Below, one piece after another: positions 14,300-21,532 of a stretch of DNA of 34,704 nucleotides. Source of the stretch: Bacteroidales bacterium. GTDB lineage: Bacteria > Bacteroidota > Bacteroidia > Bacteroidales > UBA932. A model generated the notes under the pieces. It did not search any database, was not told the DNA's origin, and saw only the letters and a program-made list of their open reading frames with translations. The translations under genes were made by a program, and so were the position numbers. The stretch spans positions 1 to 34,704 of the forward strand of contig JAFZLQ010000062.1 in the NCBI GenBank assembly GCA_017551425.1. Direction: 5' to 3'. The stretch's first letter is position 1. Every line of letters starts with the position of its first letter.

Positions 14300-15847
14300 T
14301 TACTGAGGGATCTGTGCGCCGTAGTCCTTGACCTTGCCGAAGAAGTCCTTGGCCTTCTCCCATGGATACTTGTTGCAGTACATGCTGGGACGGACGATTT
14401 CCGAGCCCTGCTGGTTGAGGCCGAACATGCGGTTGACCTGGTTGGCTGCGGAATTGGCGTTATAGCTCTCCGACTGAATGATCTTGAGGCTCATGTAGCC
14501 CTCGAGGTAAGGCTTGTCGATGGCGTTGATGAAAGCGTCGTTGCCCTGGGGCAGATCCATGTTGCCCTCGTACTTGGGACCGATGGTGTTCTCGTCCACT
14601 TCCTCGATGCGGGCGGCGGGGACGGAAATGGAAGCTGCGCCCATGGCGGCGATTTCGAGGTCGCGCTTGTTTGCGAAGAAGTAATTGTCGTACAGGTTGC
14701 TCTGCTTGAGCGACTCAAGCTCCTTGTTGGCCTCGTAGAACACGCGCTCCACGCCGCAGTTGCTGTTGCAGCCGAAGATGTTGTTGTGGACGTCGATGGT
14801 GCGGATGCCGTTCATGAAGCGGAAGCCCTGGCCCATGTCTTCGAACGCCTTGGTGCGGGTCCATGTAAACATGACGGTGTTGTGGTGGAAATCGAGGGAG
14901 ACCTTATCTATGTCCGCATCCCTGACGCTGCCCCTGACCTGGCAGGCCGCGTAGCGGCAGGCGACGAAGACGTTGTTGCAGATTTCCATGTGGCCCATTC
15001 CCATCATGGCGGAGATGCCGTAGTCGCGGCAGTTGACGAAAACGCAGTTGGAAACGCGTACATTGCCTTCCACGTCCATGTGGAGTGCATATTCGTCTCC
15101 GCTGGAATAACCCTCGAGAGGATAGTTGGGATTGGCGTCGGGCTCTACGAAACGGCCGGTGAGAACGCGATCGTTGGGAGTGCCGGTGGCTTCTTCATTG
15201 ACGTTCTTCACAAAGTAGCGGTTGTTTTCTCCGAGGTCGAAGGTGAAGCCGTCTATGACCACGTTGCCGACGGGACCCTTGTAACCATAGGGACGCCTTG
15301 CGTTGATGTTCATGAGGGGAGCGGTGAACTTCTGGTCCGTAGGCTGGATCTTGGTGACATGCTTGATGACGTCGCGCTCGGTGAAGTCCGTGGAGTAGCC
15401 GCCGTAGATGCTGATGAATTTGCCGGGCTCGTGGGTGGCGTCTCCGAATTTGCCGCTTTCAACATAGCCGCGGTCCATGTTGCCGAGGTAGTTGCCTTCC
15501 GCAACGAGGATCTGGTCATTCTCCTCAGCGGCGTTGATCGCTTTCTGAAGGTCTTTCATAGGGGTGGCGGGAGTGAGTCCGTCCGCGCGGGCGGAACCGG
15601 TGGTCACGCTCACGTAGTAGGTCTTGCCCACTGGGACGTTTGCGTAAGCTTCTTTGACGGCTGCCTTTTCCGCAGCGTTCTCCTTGGCGTTCTGGACTGC
15701 CTTCTGGGTGGTCTTGCGGGCCTCGTTCTGGACTACGCCGGTAACCTTGTTGCCGAGAGAGCGCAGGGCGGAGTTGACCTGGCCCGAAGCAGGCTGCATT
15801 GCAGCCACAGCAAGGGCTGCTGTGAGAATGAAAGTGATTTTCTTCAT
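14300..15847 (-). CDS. Exported right-handed beta-helix protein (DUF1565-like)
   Basis: 515 aa with a signal peptide at 1-22 (ending PASGQ). About 25-72 is an Ala/Lys/Glu-rich helical stretch (NEARKTTQKAVQNAKEN), perhaps a coiled coil or wall-spanning linker. From about 75 the DUF1565-like opening YYVSVTTGSARADGLTPATP and DLQKAINAAEENDQILVAEGNY leads into parallel beta-helix rungs with VVIDGFTFDLGENN, VRVSNCVFVNCRDYGISAMMGMG, MEICNNVFVACRYAACQVRG, LDFHHNTVMFTW and IDVHNNIFGCNSN. Such folds occur in polysaccharide lyases and in surface binding proteins; no lyase catalytic residues could be assigned, so no enzyme activity is claimed. Monocistronic, with a -7 box at 15883-15890, divergent from sod. 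Conserved Cys in the rungs is unusual for an exported protein. Confidence 0.85.
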   Translation of the reverse strand: MKKITFILTAALAVAAMQPASGQVNSALRSLGNKVTGVVQNEARKTTQKAVQNAKENAAEKAAVKEAYANVPVGKTYYVSVTTGSARADGLTPATPMKDLQKAINAAEENDQILVAEGNYLGNMDRGYVESGKFGDATHEPGKFISIYGGYSTDFTERDVIKHVTKIQPTDQKFTAPLMNINARRPYGYKGPVGNVVIDGFTFDLGENNRYFVKNVNEEATGTPNDRVLTGRFVEPDANPNYPLEGYSSGDEYALHMDVEGNVRVSNCVFVNCRDYGISAMMGMGHMEICNNVFVACRYAACQVRGSVRDADIDKVSLDFHHNTVMFTWTRTKAFEDMGQGFRFMNGIRTIDVHNNIFGCNSNCGVERVFYEANKELESLKQSNLYDNYFFANKRDLEIAAMGAASISVPAARIEEVDENTIGPKYEGNMDLPQGNDAFINAIDKPYLEGYMSLKIIQSESYNANSAANQVNRMFGLNQQGSEIVRPSMYCNKYPWEKAKDFFGKVKDYGAQIPQ

Positions 15848-15882
15848 TTTTGGATATGGTTGAATAATTGTTTTAGCCTACG

Positions 15883-15890
15883 CAAATCTA
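15883..15890 (-). promoter_or_regulatory. -7 box of the beta-helix gene
   Basis: TAGATTTG on the minus strand; a TTG lies 22 bases further upstream (15915-15913). Leader of about 35 nt. Confidence 0.55.
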
Positions 15891-15902
15891 ACAAAAAAAA
15901 TG

Positions 15903-15910
15903 TATATTTG
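15903..15910 (+). promoter_or_regulatory. -7 box of the superoxide dismutase gene
   Basis: TATATTTG, 19 nt before the ATG at 15930. Overlaps the upstream side of the divergent beta-helix promoter. Confidence 0.6.
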
Positions 15911-15929
15911 CTCAATACTCACACATATT

Positions 15930-16517
15930 ATGCCGGAACTTCAATTCACTCCCGCAACCCTGCCCTATGCGCAGGATGCGCTTGCGCCCGTCATCAGCGC
16001 AGAAACCATCGCTTTCCACTACGGCAAGCATCTCCAGACCTACATCAACAACCTCAATGCTGCTCTTCCCGGCAGCGGCCTGGAGGGCCGCAGCCTTGAA
16101 GACATAGTCCGCATTTCAGAGGGCGGTATCTTCAACAACGCAGGCCAGGTGCTCAACCATACCCTGTACTTCCTCCAGTTCAAGCCCGCAGGCAATCCCG
16201 GCGCCCCCAAGGGCAAGCTCGCAGATGCCATCAACCGCGACTTCGGCAGCTTCGAGGCCTTCAAGGAGGAGTTCGAGAAGAAGGGAGCGGGGCTCTTCGG
16301 CTCCGGCTGGGTGTGGCTGTCGGAAGACCCCCAGGGCAAGCTCGTAATCACCCAGGAGCCCAATGCCGGCAATCCTGTGCGTCGCGGCAACAAGCCCCTC
16401 CTCACCTTCGATGTGTGGGAGCACGCCTATTATCTTGATTACCAGAACCGCCGTCCCGCCCATCTCGCAGCCCTCTGGGAGATAGTCGACTGGGACGTCG
16501 TCGCTTCGAGGCTCTGA
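15930..16517 (+). CDS. sodB: Iron/manganese superoxide dismutase
   Basis: Cytosolic enzyme converting superoxide to O2 and H2O2; in anaerobes it protects during oxygen exposure. 195 aa, normal. Ligands by alignment with the family: His30 (FHYGKH), His77 (LNHTLY), Asp161 and His165 (DVWEHAYYLDY). The usual GKHHxTY motif reads GKHLQTY here, replacing the second His of the pair that helps the active-site gateway; the interface residues Glu164 and Tyr37-like positions are kept. The ATG 15930 opens the conserved MPELQFTPATLPYAQDAL; an upstream in-frame ATG at 15900 precedes the promoter box and is not used. Fe versus Mn use cannot be read with certainty. The last codon and stop (CTC TGA) are part of the left arm of repeat C. 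Confidence 0.95.
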   Translation: MPELQFTPATLPYAQDALAPVISAETIAFHYGKHLQTYINNLNAALPGSGLEGRSLEDIVRISEGGIFNNAGQVLNHTLYFLQFKPAGNPGAPKGKLADAINRDFGSFEAFKEEFEKKGAGLFGSGWVWLSEDPQGKLVITQEPNAGNPVRRGNKPLLTFDVWEHAYYLDYQNRRPAHLAALWEIVDWDVVASRL

Positions 16518-16641
16518 GAAACAGAGAGATCCGGGAAGACTACGGCCTTCGGCCTATCCCTCCCAAAACAAGTTTTGGGCCCCTCCCACTCACGGCTGCG
16601 TGGGCGCAGACGGTCTCCCGGATCTCTCTGTTTCTCAGAGC
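16511..16641 (+). repeat. Armed hairpin element, copy C, spanning two convergent stop codons
   Basis: A perfect 26-bp inverted repeat (16511-16536 and 16616-16641). The left arm contains the last codon and TGA of the superoxide dismutase; the right arm contains the last codons and TGA of the minus-strand symporter. Core: CGGCCTTCGGCC hairpin, ATCCCTCCCA (16556-16565), inner stem CCCAAAAC-AA-GTTTTGGG, GGGCCCCTCCC (16577-16587), then CTGCG-TGGG-CGCAG hairpin and ACGG. The core is nearly that of copy D. It replaces any ordinary terminator between the two genes. Confidence 0.9.
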
Positions 16642-18032
16642 TTCCGGGCCTCAGCCAGTTTCGTCTGGATTTCTTTCATCCGGGCGGTGGTGAGAGGGTA
16701 GAAGCAGAGGAATACTATACCCGCGAGGGCGCCTATGGCCGGGATGAAACTCATCAGGGCCTTGATGGCACCGAGCGTCTGAGGGGCCTGGACATCCAGG
16801 CCCTTGTCGTATCCGAACGCACCCAGCAGGGCCAGCAGCAGGAATCCGCCTATGGCTCCGCCGAACTTCTGCGCCATGGATGACGACGAGAAAATCAGTC
16901 CCGTGGACGCAGCTCCGTTCCTGAGCTCGGAATAGTCGGCGACATCGGCGAACATGCTCCAGGTGAGGGGAGCGGACAGGCCGAAGGCAAGTGACACCAG
17001 TATCTGCAGGCCGATGAGCACCCACACTCCGGCAGCCGAATGCACAGGCACGAACCAGATGGCGCAGCTGAATACTATTACGGTGGCAAGCGCGGCGATG
17101 AAGGTGTTGCGTTTGCCAAGCTTCTCCGACAGCGGGACGGCGAAGGTGACGCCGATCATCTGCGCGATCTCGCCGATGGTGAGATATATTGCGCAGGTGA
17201 GGAAGATGTTGGTATTCAGGATATTGGCGAAGTAATACGCCGCCGCGCCGCCGCGTATCGAGCCGCAGAGCAGCTGCCCTATGGCGGCTCCGAGAAGCAG
17301 CCACCAGGGGCCGTTGGAGGCAAGGGCCCTGAGGTCTTTCCCGATGGATCCGCCCCCGGCGCCGTCTTTCTTCTCCGCCTTGACATGCTCGCGCGTGAGC
17401 AGGAAGCATCCTATGAACAGCACGGCGCACATGGCGCCCACAATGGCCACTACGAGAGTCCAGGTCATGGGATCGGCATCGCCTACGCCCTTGATTACGC
17501 GTCCTGCTGCGTTCTCCTTTCCGATTACGCTCTTCTCGAACACCCAGAAGATGCCCATGGCGATGAAACTGCCGATGTACGCGAAGAACATGCGGAAGCT
17601 GGAGAAAACGCTCTTCTCCCTGGAATCCTCCGTCATCACGCCCAGCATGGCCCCGTAAGGCACGTTGACGGCGGTGTAGGCGGTCATCATGAGTATGTAC
17701 ATGACGTATGCGTACACGTGCTTGAATCCGTATGACCCTCCGGGTACGTAGAACGACAGGACGCCGATGACGGCGAAGGGAATCGCCATCCAGAGCAGGT
17801 ACGGGCGGTATTTGCCCCATTTGCTGTCTGTGCGGTCGGCGATTATGCCCATGACAGGGTCGGAAACCGCGTCGTACAGCTTGGTGATCAGCAGCAGGGT
17901 GGCCGCATGCACCGGCTTGAGGCCGAACACGTCGGAATAAAAGATGGGGAGGTAGTAGGAGAATATCTTCCAGAACATGGACGACGCGAAGTCGCCCAGT
18001 CCGTATCCTATTTTTTCAGACAGTTTTGCCAT
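16635..18032 (-). CDS. GPH-family (MelB-type) sugar:cation symporter
   Basis: 465-aa inner-membrane permease of the glycoside-pentoside-hexuronide family (MFS superfamily), with 12 predicted helices. Seen: the N-terminal KIGYGLGDFASSMFW typical of GPH proteins, DAVSDPVMGIIADRTDSKWGKYRPYLLW (the family motif between helices 2 and 3, given here in part), and YLTIGEIAQMIGV and LAFGLSAPLTWSMFADVADYSE in the second half. It is the last gene of the hemicellulase operon, 3 nt after the epimerase stop. The position next to a cellobiose/mannobiose 2-epimerase matches the Bacteroides fragilis mannan operon, whose transporter imports mannobiose across the inner membrane. Uptake of mannobiose, cellobiose or related disaccharide is inferred. 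The final codons lie inside the right arm of repeat C. Confidence 0.93.
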   Translation of the reverse strand: MAKLSEKIGYGLGDFASSMFWKIFSYYLPIFYSDVFGLKPVHAATLLLITKLYDAVSDPVMGIIADRTDSKWGKYRPYLLWMAIPFAVIGVLSFYVPGGSYGFKHVYAYVMYILMMTAYTAVNVPYGAMLGVMTEDSREKSVFSSFRMFFAYIGSFIAMGIFWVFEKSVIGKENAAGRVIKGVGDADPMTWTLVVAIVGAMCAVLFIGCFLLTREHVKAEKKDGAGGGSIGKDLRALASNGPWWLLLGAAIGQLLCGSIRGGAAAYYFANILNTNIFLTCAIYLTIGEIAQMIGVTFAVPLSEKLGKRNTFIAALATVIVFSCAIWFVPVHSAAGVWVLIGLQILVSLAFGLSAPLTWSMFADVADYSELRNGAASTGLIFSSSSMAQKFGGAIGGFLLLALLGAFGYDKGLDVQAPQTLGAIKALMSFIPAIGALAGIVFLCFYPLTTARMKEIQTKLAEARKL

Positions 18033-18035
18033 GGA

Positions 18036-19214
18036 CTAACGGAATAATGAAATCATTTGCAGGCACATGCGGGTGTTGTGATAGGGGCATTTCCAGAATC
18101 CCGCCTTGGGATGGACGGTGTCGACGGAACCGTCTGGCAGGACGGCCCACCACCATTCTCCGCCCTCGCGGTCAAGCAGGTGATCCCGTATGTACTCCCA
18201 GCAGGCGATGGCGCGGGATGCGCCAGAAGCGTCGGAATGGTACTTCCACATCCAGAGGTTGCCTACGACGGCCTCGGCCTGCACCCACCACTGGCGGGAG
18301 TCGTCATAGCTGCCGTCGGTCAGGCGCTCGTAGCGCATCGAGCCGTCGGGAAGCAGGCCCTCGTTGCCGGCGACGGCCAGCTTGTGGGCCCAGGAGCGTA
18401 CGCTGTTGATGGTGTCGATGTCCTTGAGGGCGAATGCGCATTCGAGCGCCAGCCATGAGGTCTCTATGTCGTGCCCGTAGGATACGCCGCCGGGCAGCAC
18501 GCTCCAGTCGCGGTTGAAGTACAGACGCAGGTGGCCGTCCGGGCCCATTATCCTGGTGCCTATGATGTCCAGAAGCCTCTTTATCGCACCTTTAAGTCCC
18601 TCGTCGGGCCAGACCTCGTACAGGTTGGCATACGCCTCCAGCAGGTGGAGGTGCGAGTTCATGGTCTTGTCGGCGTTAATGTCGTGCTCGCTCAGCGACA
18701 TGTCGTCAAGGGGCGTGAAGTCGCGGGCGAGGGCCTCGGTGTAGCCTCCGTGCTCCCTGTCTGCGAAGAAGGTCTCCACCACCTTGTAGAGGTTGATGGC
18801 GTTGCGCAGGACGGAATCGTCCTTATCGACCTTGTAAAGCTCGGAAAGGCCGTAGATGGCGAAACCCTGGGCATACAGCTGTTTCTTGGAGTCCAGCTTG
18901 ATGCCGTCGGGGGAGATGCTCCAATAGACGCCTCCGTAGCGGTGGTCGCAGAAATGCTGCAGGAACCAGTCGCATGCGTGGATGGCGGCTATCAGGTACT
19001 TCTGGGTATGCAGTTCGCGGTATGCCGCGGCAAAGGCCCAGATGATGCGGGCGTTCAGGATGACTCCGCGCGGGGCGTCATAATGGATGGCGCCGTCGGC
19101 GCCGGCCTCGCCATGGAATCCTCCGCGCGGGTCCTTCATGGCAAGCCAGTAAGGCAGGATGTTATCTGTCAGGCATGCCTTTACATCCTGCAGGAATTCT
19201 TCGGTTCCCATCAT
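18036..19214 (-). CDS. Cellobiose/mannobiose 2-epimerase (AGE superfamily)
   Basis: Cytosolic (alpha/alpha)6-barrel enzyme, 392 aa, no signal peptide. It epimerises the reducing-end sugar of beta-1,4 disaccharides, for example mannobiose to mannosyl-glucose or cellobiose to glucosyl-mannose. Signatures in order: NARIIWAFAAAYR, YGGVYWS, KTMNSHLHLLEAYANLY with candidate catalytic His188/190, GGVSYGHDIETSWL with His248, and near the end WKCPYHNTRMCLQM, whose His is the third of the family. Acylglucosamine epimerase proper differs in these blocks, so cellobiose 2-epimerase is the better call. The ATG overlaps the GH3 stop (ATGA). In the known mannan pathway the product goes to a GH130 mannosylglucose phosphorylase, which is not present in this window. 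Confidence 0.92.
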   Translation of the reverse strand: MMGTEEFLQDVKACLTDNILPYWLAMKDPRGGFHGEAGADGAIHYDAPRGVILNARIIWAFAAAYRELHTQKYLIAAIHACDWFLQHFCDHRYGGVYWSISPDGIKLDSKKQLYAQGFAIYGLSELYKVDKDDSVLRNAINLYKVVETFFADREHGGYTEALARDFTPLDDMSLSEHDINADKTMNSHLHLLEAYANLYEVWPDEGLKGAIKRLLDIIGTRIMGPDGHLRLYFNRDWSVLPGGVSYGHDIETSWLALECAFALKDIDTINSVRSWAHKLAVAGNEGLLPDGSMRYERLTDGSYDDSRQWWVQAEAVVGNLWMWKYHSDASGASRAIACWEYIRDHLLDREGGEWWWAVLPDGSVDTVHPKAGFWKCPYHNTRMCLQMISLFR

Positions 19215-21532
19215 ATGTTGGGCGTTTCCCAGACCTTGGTCCTGTTGCAGTGCACCATGGCGCCGAGACCGCCGCAGCTGATGCGGAAGTCGCCTTCTTC
19301 AAGACGCCATTTTCCGTCTGGACCGACGAAAGCGAGGCTGTTTGCCGGAATTTCGACGGTCACGGTCTTCGTCTCGCCGGGCTGGAGTTCGATTTTCTCG
19401 AATGCGCGCAGGCGCCTGACGTCGGGTATGAGGGAGGCGACGAGGTCGGAGCTGTAGAACAGGACGGCCTCCTTGCCTGCGCGGCTGCCTGTGTTGGTCA
19501 CGTCAACGGATACCTTGAGGACGTCTCCGGCGACGAAGGACCCGGCCGACAGCTGCAGGTTGCCGTATTCGAAGCCGGTGTAGCTCAAACCGTGTCCGAA
19601 AGGCCACTGGACATCCATGACGGCGTCGTAGTTGTAGGAGCCGCCCATGGTCTCGCGGTGCTCGGAAACCTTGTAGTCGTAGGTATGGAGTGCGTTGATG
19701 TGCTTGGAATAGGTGAAGGGGAGCTTGCCGGAGAAGTTCTCGTCGCCGGCGAGCAGGGCCGCAAGGGCGTCTGCGCCGTAGTTGGAAGGCAGCATAACGT
19801 CGACGATGGCCTTTGCAAGCGGCTCTATGTCGCCTATCAGGCGCGGACGGCCCTCGTTGAGCACAAGGATGATAGGTTTACCGGTGAGCGACAGAGACCA
19901 GACAAGGTCTTTCTGTTTACTGGAAAGGTTGAGGTCGTCCATGTTGCCGGGGGTTTCACAGTAGGAGTTCTCTCCCACGCAGCATACTATCACGTCGGCG
20001 TTCCTGGCGGCGTTCTTCGCCTTCTGGATGCCGGATGCGTCTTCGTTCTGCCATGCGCCCCAGTTCTCGTCGTAAACTATGCCGGGAACGTAAGTCACCT
20101 TACCCGGGAAGCGTTGCTCCAGCGCCTCCTTGATGGTGTTGTACTGAGGGGCGAATACATCCGCCATGCCCTGCCAGGTATAGCTCCAGCCTCCGTTGAG
20201 GGCGCGCAGGCTGTTGGCGTTGGGACCGCATACGAGGATTCTCTCGCTGCCCTTGAGAGGAAGGACGCCCTCGTTCTTGAGCAGCACCTCGCTCTCCACC
20301 GCGGCGGCGTAGGATTCCTTGCCGTAGCGCTCGCATGCGAAATCGGGATACTCGTCCTCCCAGGTGGGGTTGTCGAAGAGGCCGAGGCGGACCTTGAGGC
20401 GCAGGACGCGGCGCACTGCGTCGTCGATGCGGGACATGGGGATGTCTCCCGACCTGGCGAGGGCCACGATGTCGTTGCAGCATTCGGGATCGTACGGGTC
20501 CATGATCATGTCGATGCCGGCGTTGATGCCGATCTTGACGGCCTCGCGCTTGTCTGCGGCCACGTGGTCACGCACGTAGAGGTTGTCGATGTCGGCCCAG
20601 TCGGTCACAAGCATGCCGTCCCATCCGAGCTGCTCCTTGACCCAGCCTGTGAGGAGTGTCCTGTTGGCGTGGGTGGGAACGCCGTTGATGGAGGCGGAGT
20701 TCACCATTGCGGTGAGGGCGCCTGCACGGAAGCACTCCAGGAAAGGCGCGAAGAATTTCTCCCGAAGGTCGTTTTCCGCTATGTATGCTGGCGTGCGGTC
20801 TTTGCCGGAGAGGGGGACTCCATAGCCCATGAAGTGTTTGACGGATGTCGCAACGTGCTGAAGGTCAATGTGATTGGGGTCTTCTCCCTGCAGGGCCAGG
20901 GTCTCTGTGCGGGCCATTTCAGACTGCAGGTAGGGATCTTCTCCCCAGCTCTCCCAATGGCGCGGCCAGCGGGGATCGCGGCCAAGGTCCATGACGGGGG
21001 AGAATACCCAGGGCACCTGCGCTGCGCGTGTCTCGTAGGCCATGGCCTCGCCCATCATCCTGGCATACTCGCGGTTGAAAGTGGCGGCGAGGTTGATTTC
21101 CTGCGGGTACAGGGAGCCCTCGATCAGGTATGAAGCACCGTGAATCATGTCCAGTCCGTAGATGCAGGGGATGCCGAGGGCCTCCATCGACTTCTCCTGG
21201 ATCTGTCTGACCATTGCGGCGGTATGCTCGCGGGTATGGGCTGCGTCGTGCATGACGTTGAGGATGGAGCCCACCTTGTATTCACCTATTATCTTGTCGA
21301 GCTTGGCGGGGTCGATGGCCTCATGGGTGTCGTCTTCAAGAACGGAGATGTTCAGCTGGACCATCTGTCCGGCCTTTTCTTCCAGGGTCATCTTTGCGAG
21401 TACTTCTTCCACCTTGGCCTCGACGGCCTTGTCTGAAGCGATGGCGGGGTTGACGCGTGCCCCGGAGGTGCAGCCGCAGAGAGCCGCAGCCGATGCAATC
21501 ACGGATGTCATTATCGATAATCTTCTGTTCAT
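19211..21532 (-). CDS. GH3 beta-glucosidase-type exo-hydrolase, lipoprotein
   Basis: 773-aa retaining glycoside hydrolase removing terminal beta-linked glucose (or xylose) from oligosaccharides. N-terminal lipoprotein signal with ALCGC, lipidated Cys at about 21. Domains: (beta/alpha)8 barrel (35-360) with MDLGRDPRWPRHWESWGEDP, VKHFMGYG and the nucleophile in GMLVTDWADI, Asp311; alpha/beta sandwich (about 390-590) with VEVLLKNEG-like start, GENSYCETPGNMDDLNLS and PIILVLNEGRP; and a fibronectin III-like end (about 670-773) with GLSYTGFEYGNL. The start ATG overlaps the GH31 stop by 4 nt and the stop overlaps the epimerase start, so it sits in the middle of a tightly coupled operon. Specificity is probably beta-glucosidase; beta-xylosidase or beta-mannosidase activity is not excluded. 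Confidence 0.93.
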   Translation of the reverse strand: MNRRLSIMTSVIASAAALCGCTSGARVNPAIASDKAVEAKVEEVLAKMTLEEKAGQMVQLNISVLEDDTHEAIDPAKLDKIIGEYKVGSILNVMHDAAHTREHTAAMVRQIQEKSMEALGIPCIYGLDMIHGASYLIEGSLYPQEINLAATFNREYARMMGEAMAYETRAAQVPWVFSPVMDLGRDPRWPRHWESWGEDPYLQSEMARTETLALQGEDPNHIDLQHVATSVKHFMGYGVPLSGKDRTPAYIAENDLREKFFAPFLECFRAGALTAMVNSASINGVPTHANRTLLTGWVKEQLGWDGMLVTDWADIDNLYVRDHVAADKREAVKIGINAGIDMIMDPYDPECCNDIVALARSGDIPMSRIDDAVRRVLRLKVRLGLFDNPTWEDEYPDFACERYGKESYAAAVESEVLLKNEGVLPLKGSERILVCGPNANSLRALNGGWSYTWQGMADVFAPQYNTIKEALEQRFPGKVTYVPGIVYDENWGAWQNEDASGIQKAKNAARNADVIVCCVGENSYCETPGNMDDLNLSSKQKDLVWSLSLTGKPIILVLNEGRPRLIGDIEPLAKAIVDVMLPSNYGADALAALLAGDENFSGKLPFTYSKHINALHTYDYKVSEHRETMGGSYNYDAVMDVQWPFGHGLSYTGFEYGNLQLSAGSFVAGDVLKVSVDVTNTGSRAGKEAVLFYSSDLVASLIPDVRRLRAFEKIELQPGETKTVTVEIPANSLAFVGPDGKWRLEEGDFRISCGGLGAMVHCNRTKVWETPNI

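Noticed and set aside
14786..16099. Plus-strand open frame of 437 codons across the beta-helix gene and into sod
   Set aside because: It runs antisense through a recognised exported protein, through both promoters and into another gene in the wrong frame.
19175..21133. Long plus-strand open frame opposite the GH3 gene (652 codons)
   Set aside because: It is antisense to a gene with complete GH3 motifs and tight operon overlaps. Its composition (Val/Gly/Ala/His rich) is the usual shadow of high-GC codon bias.
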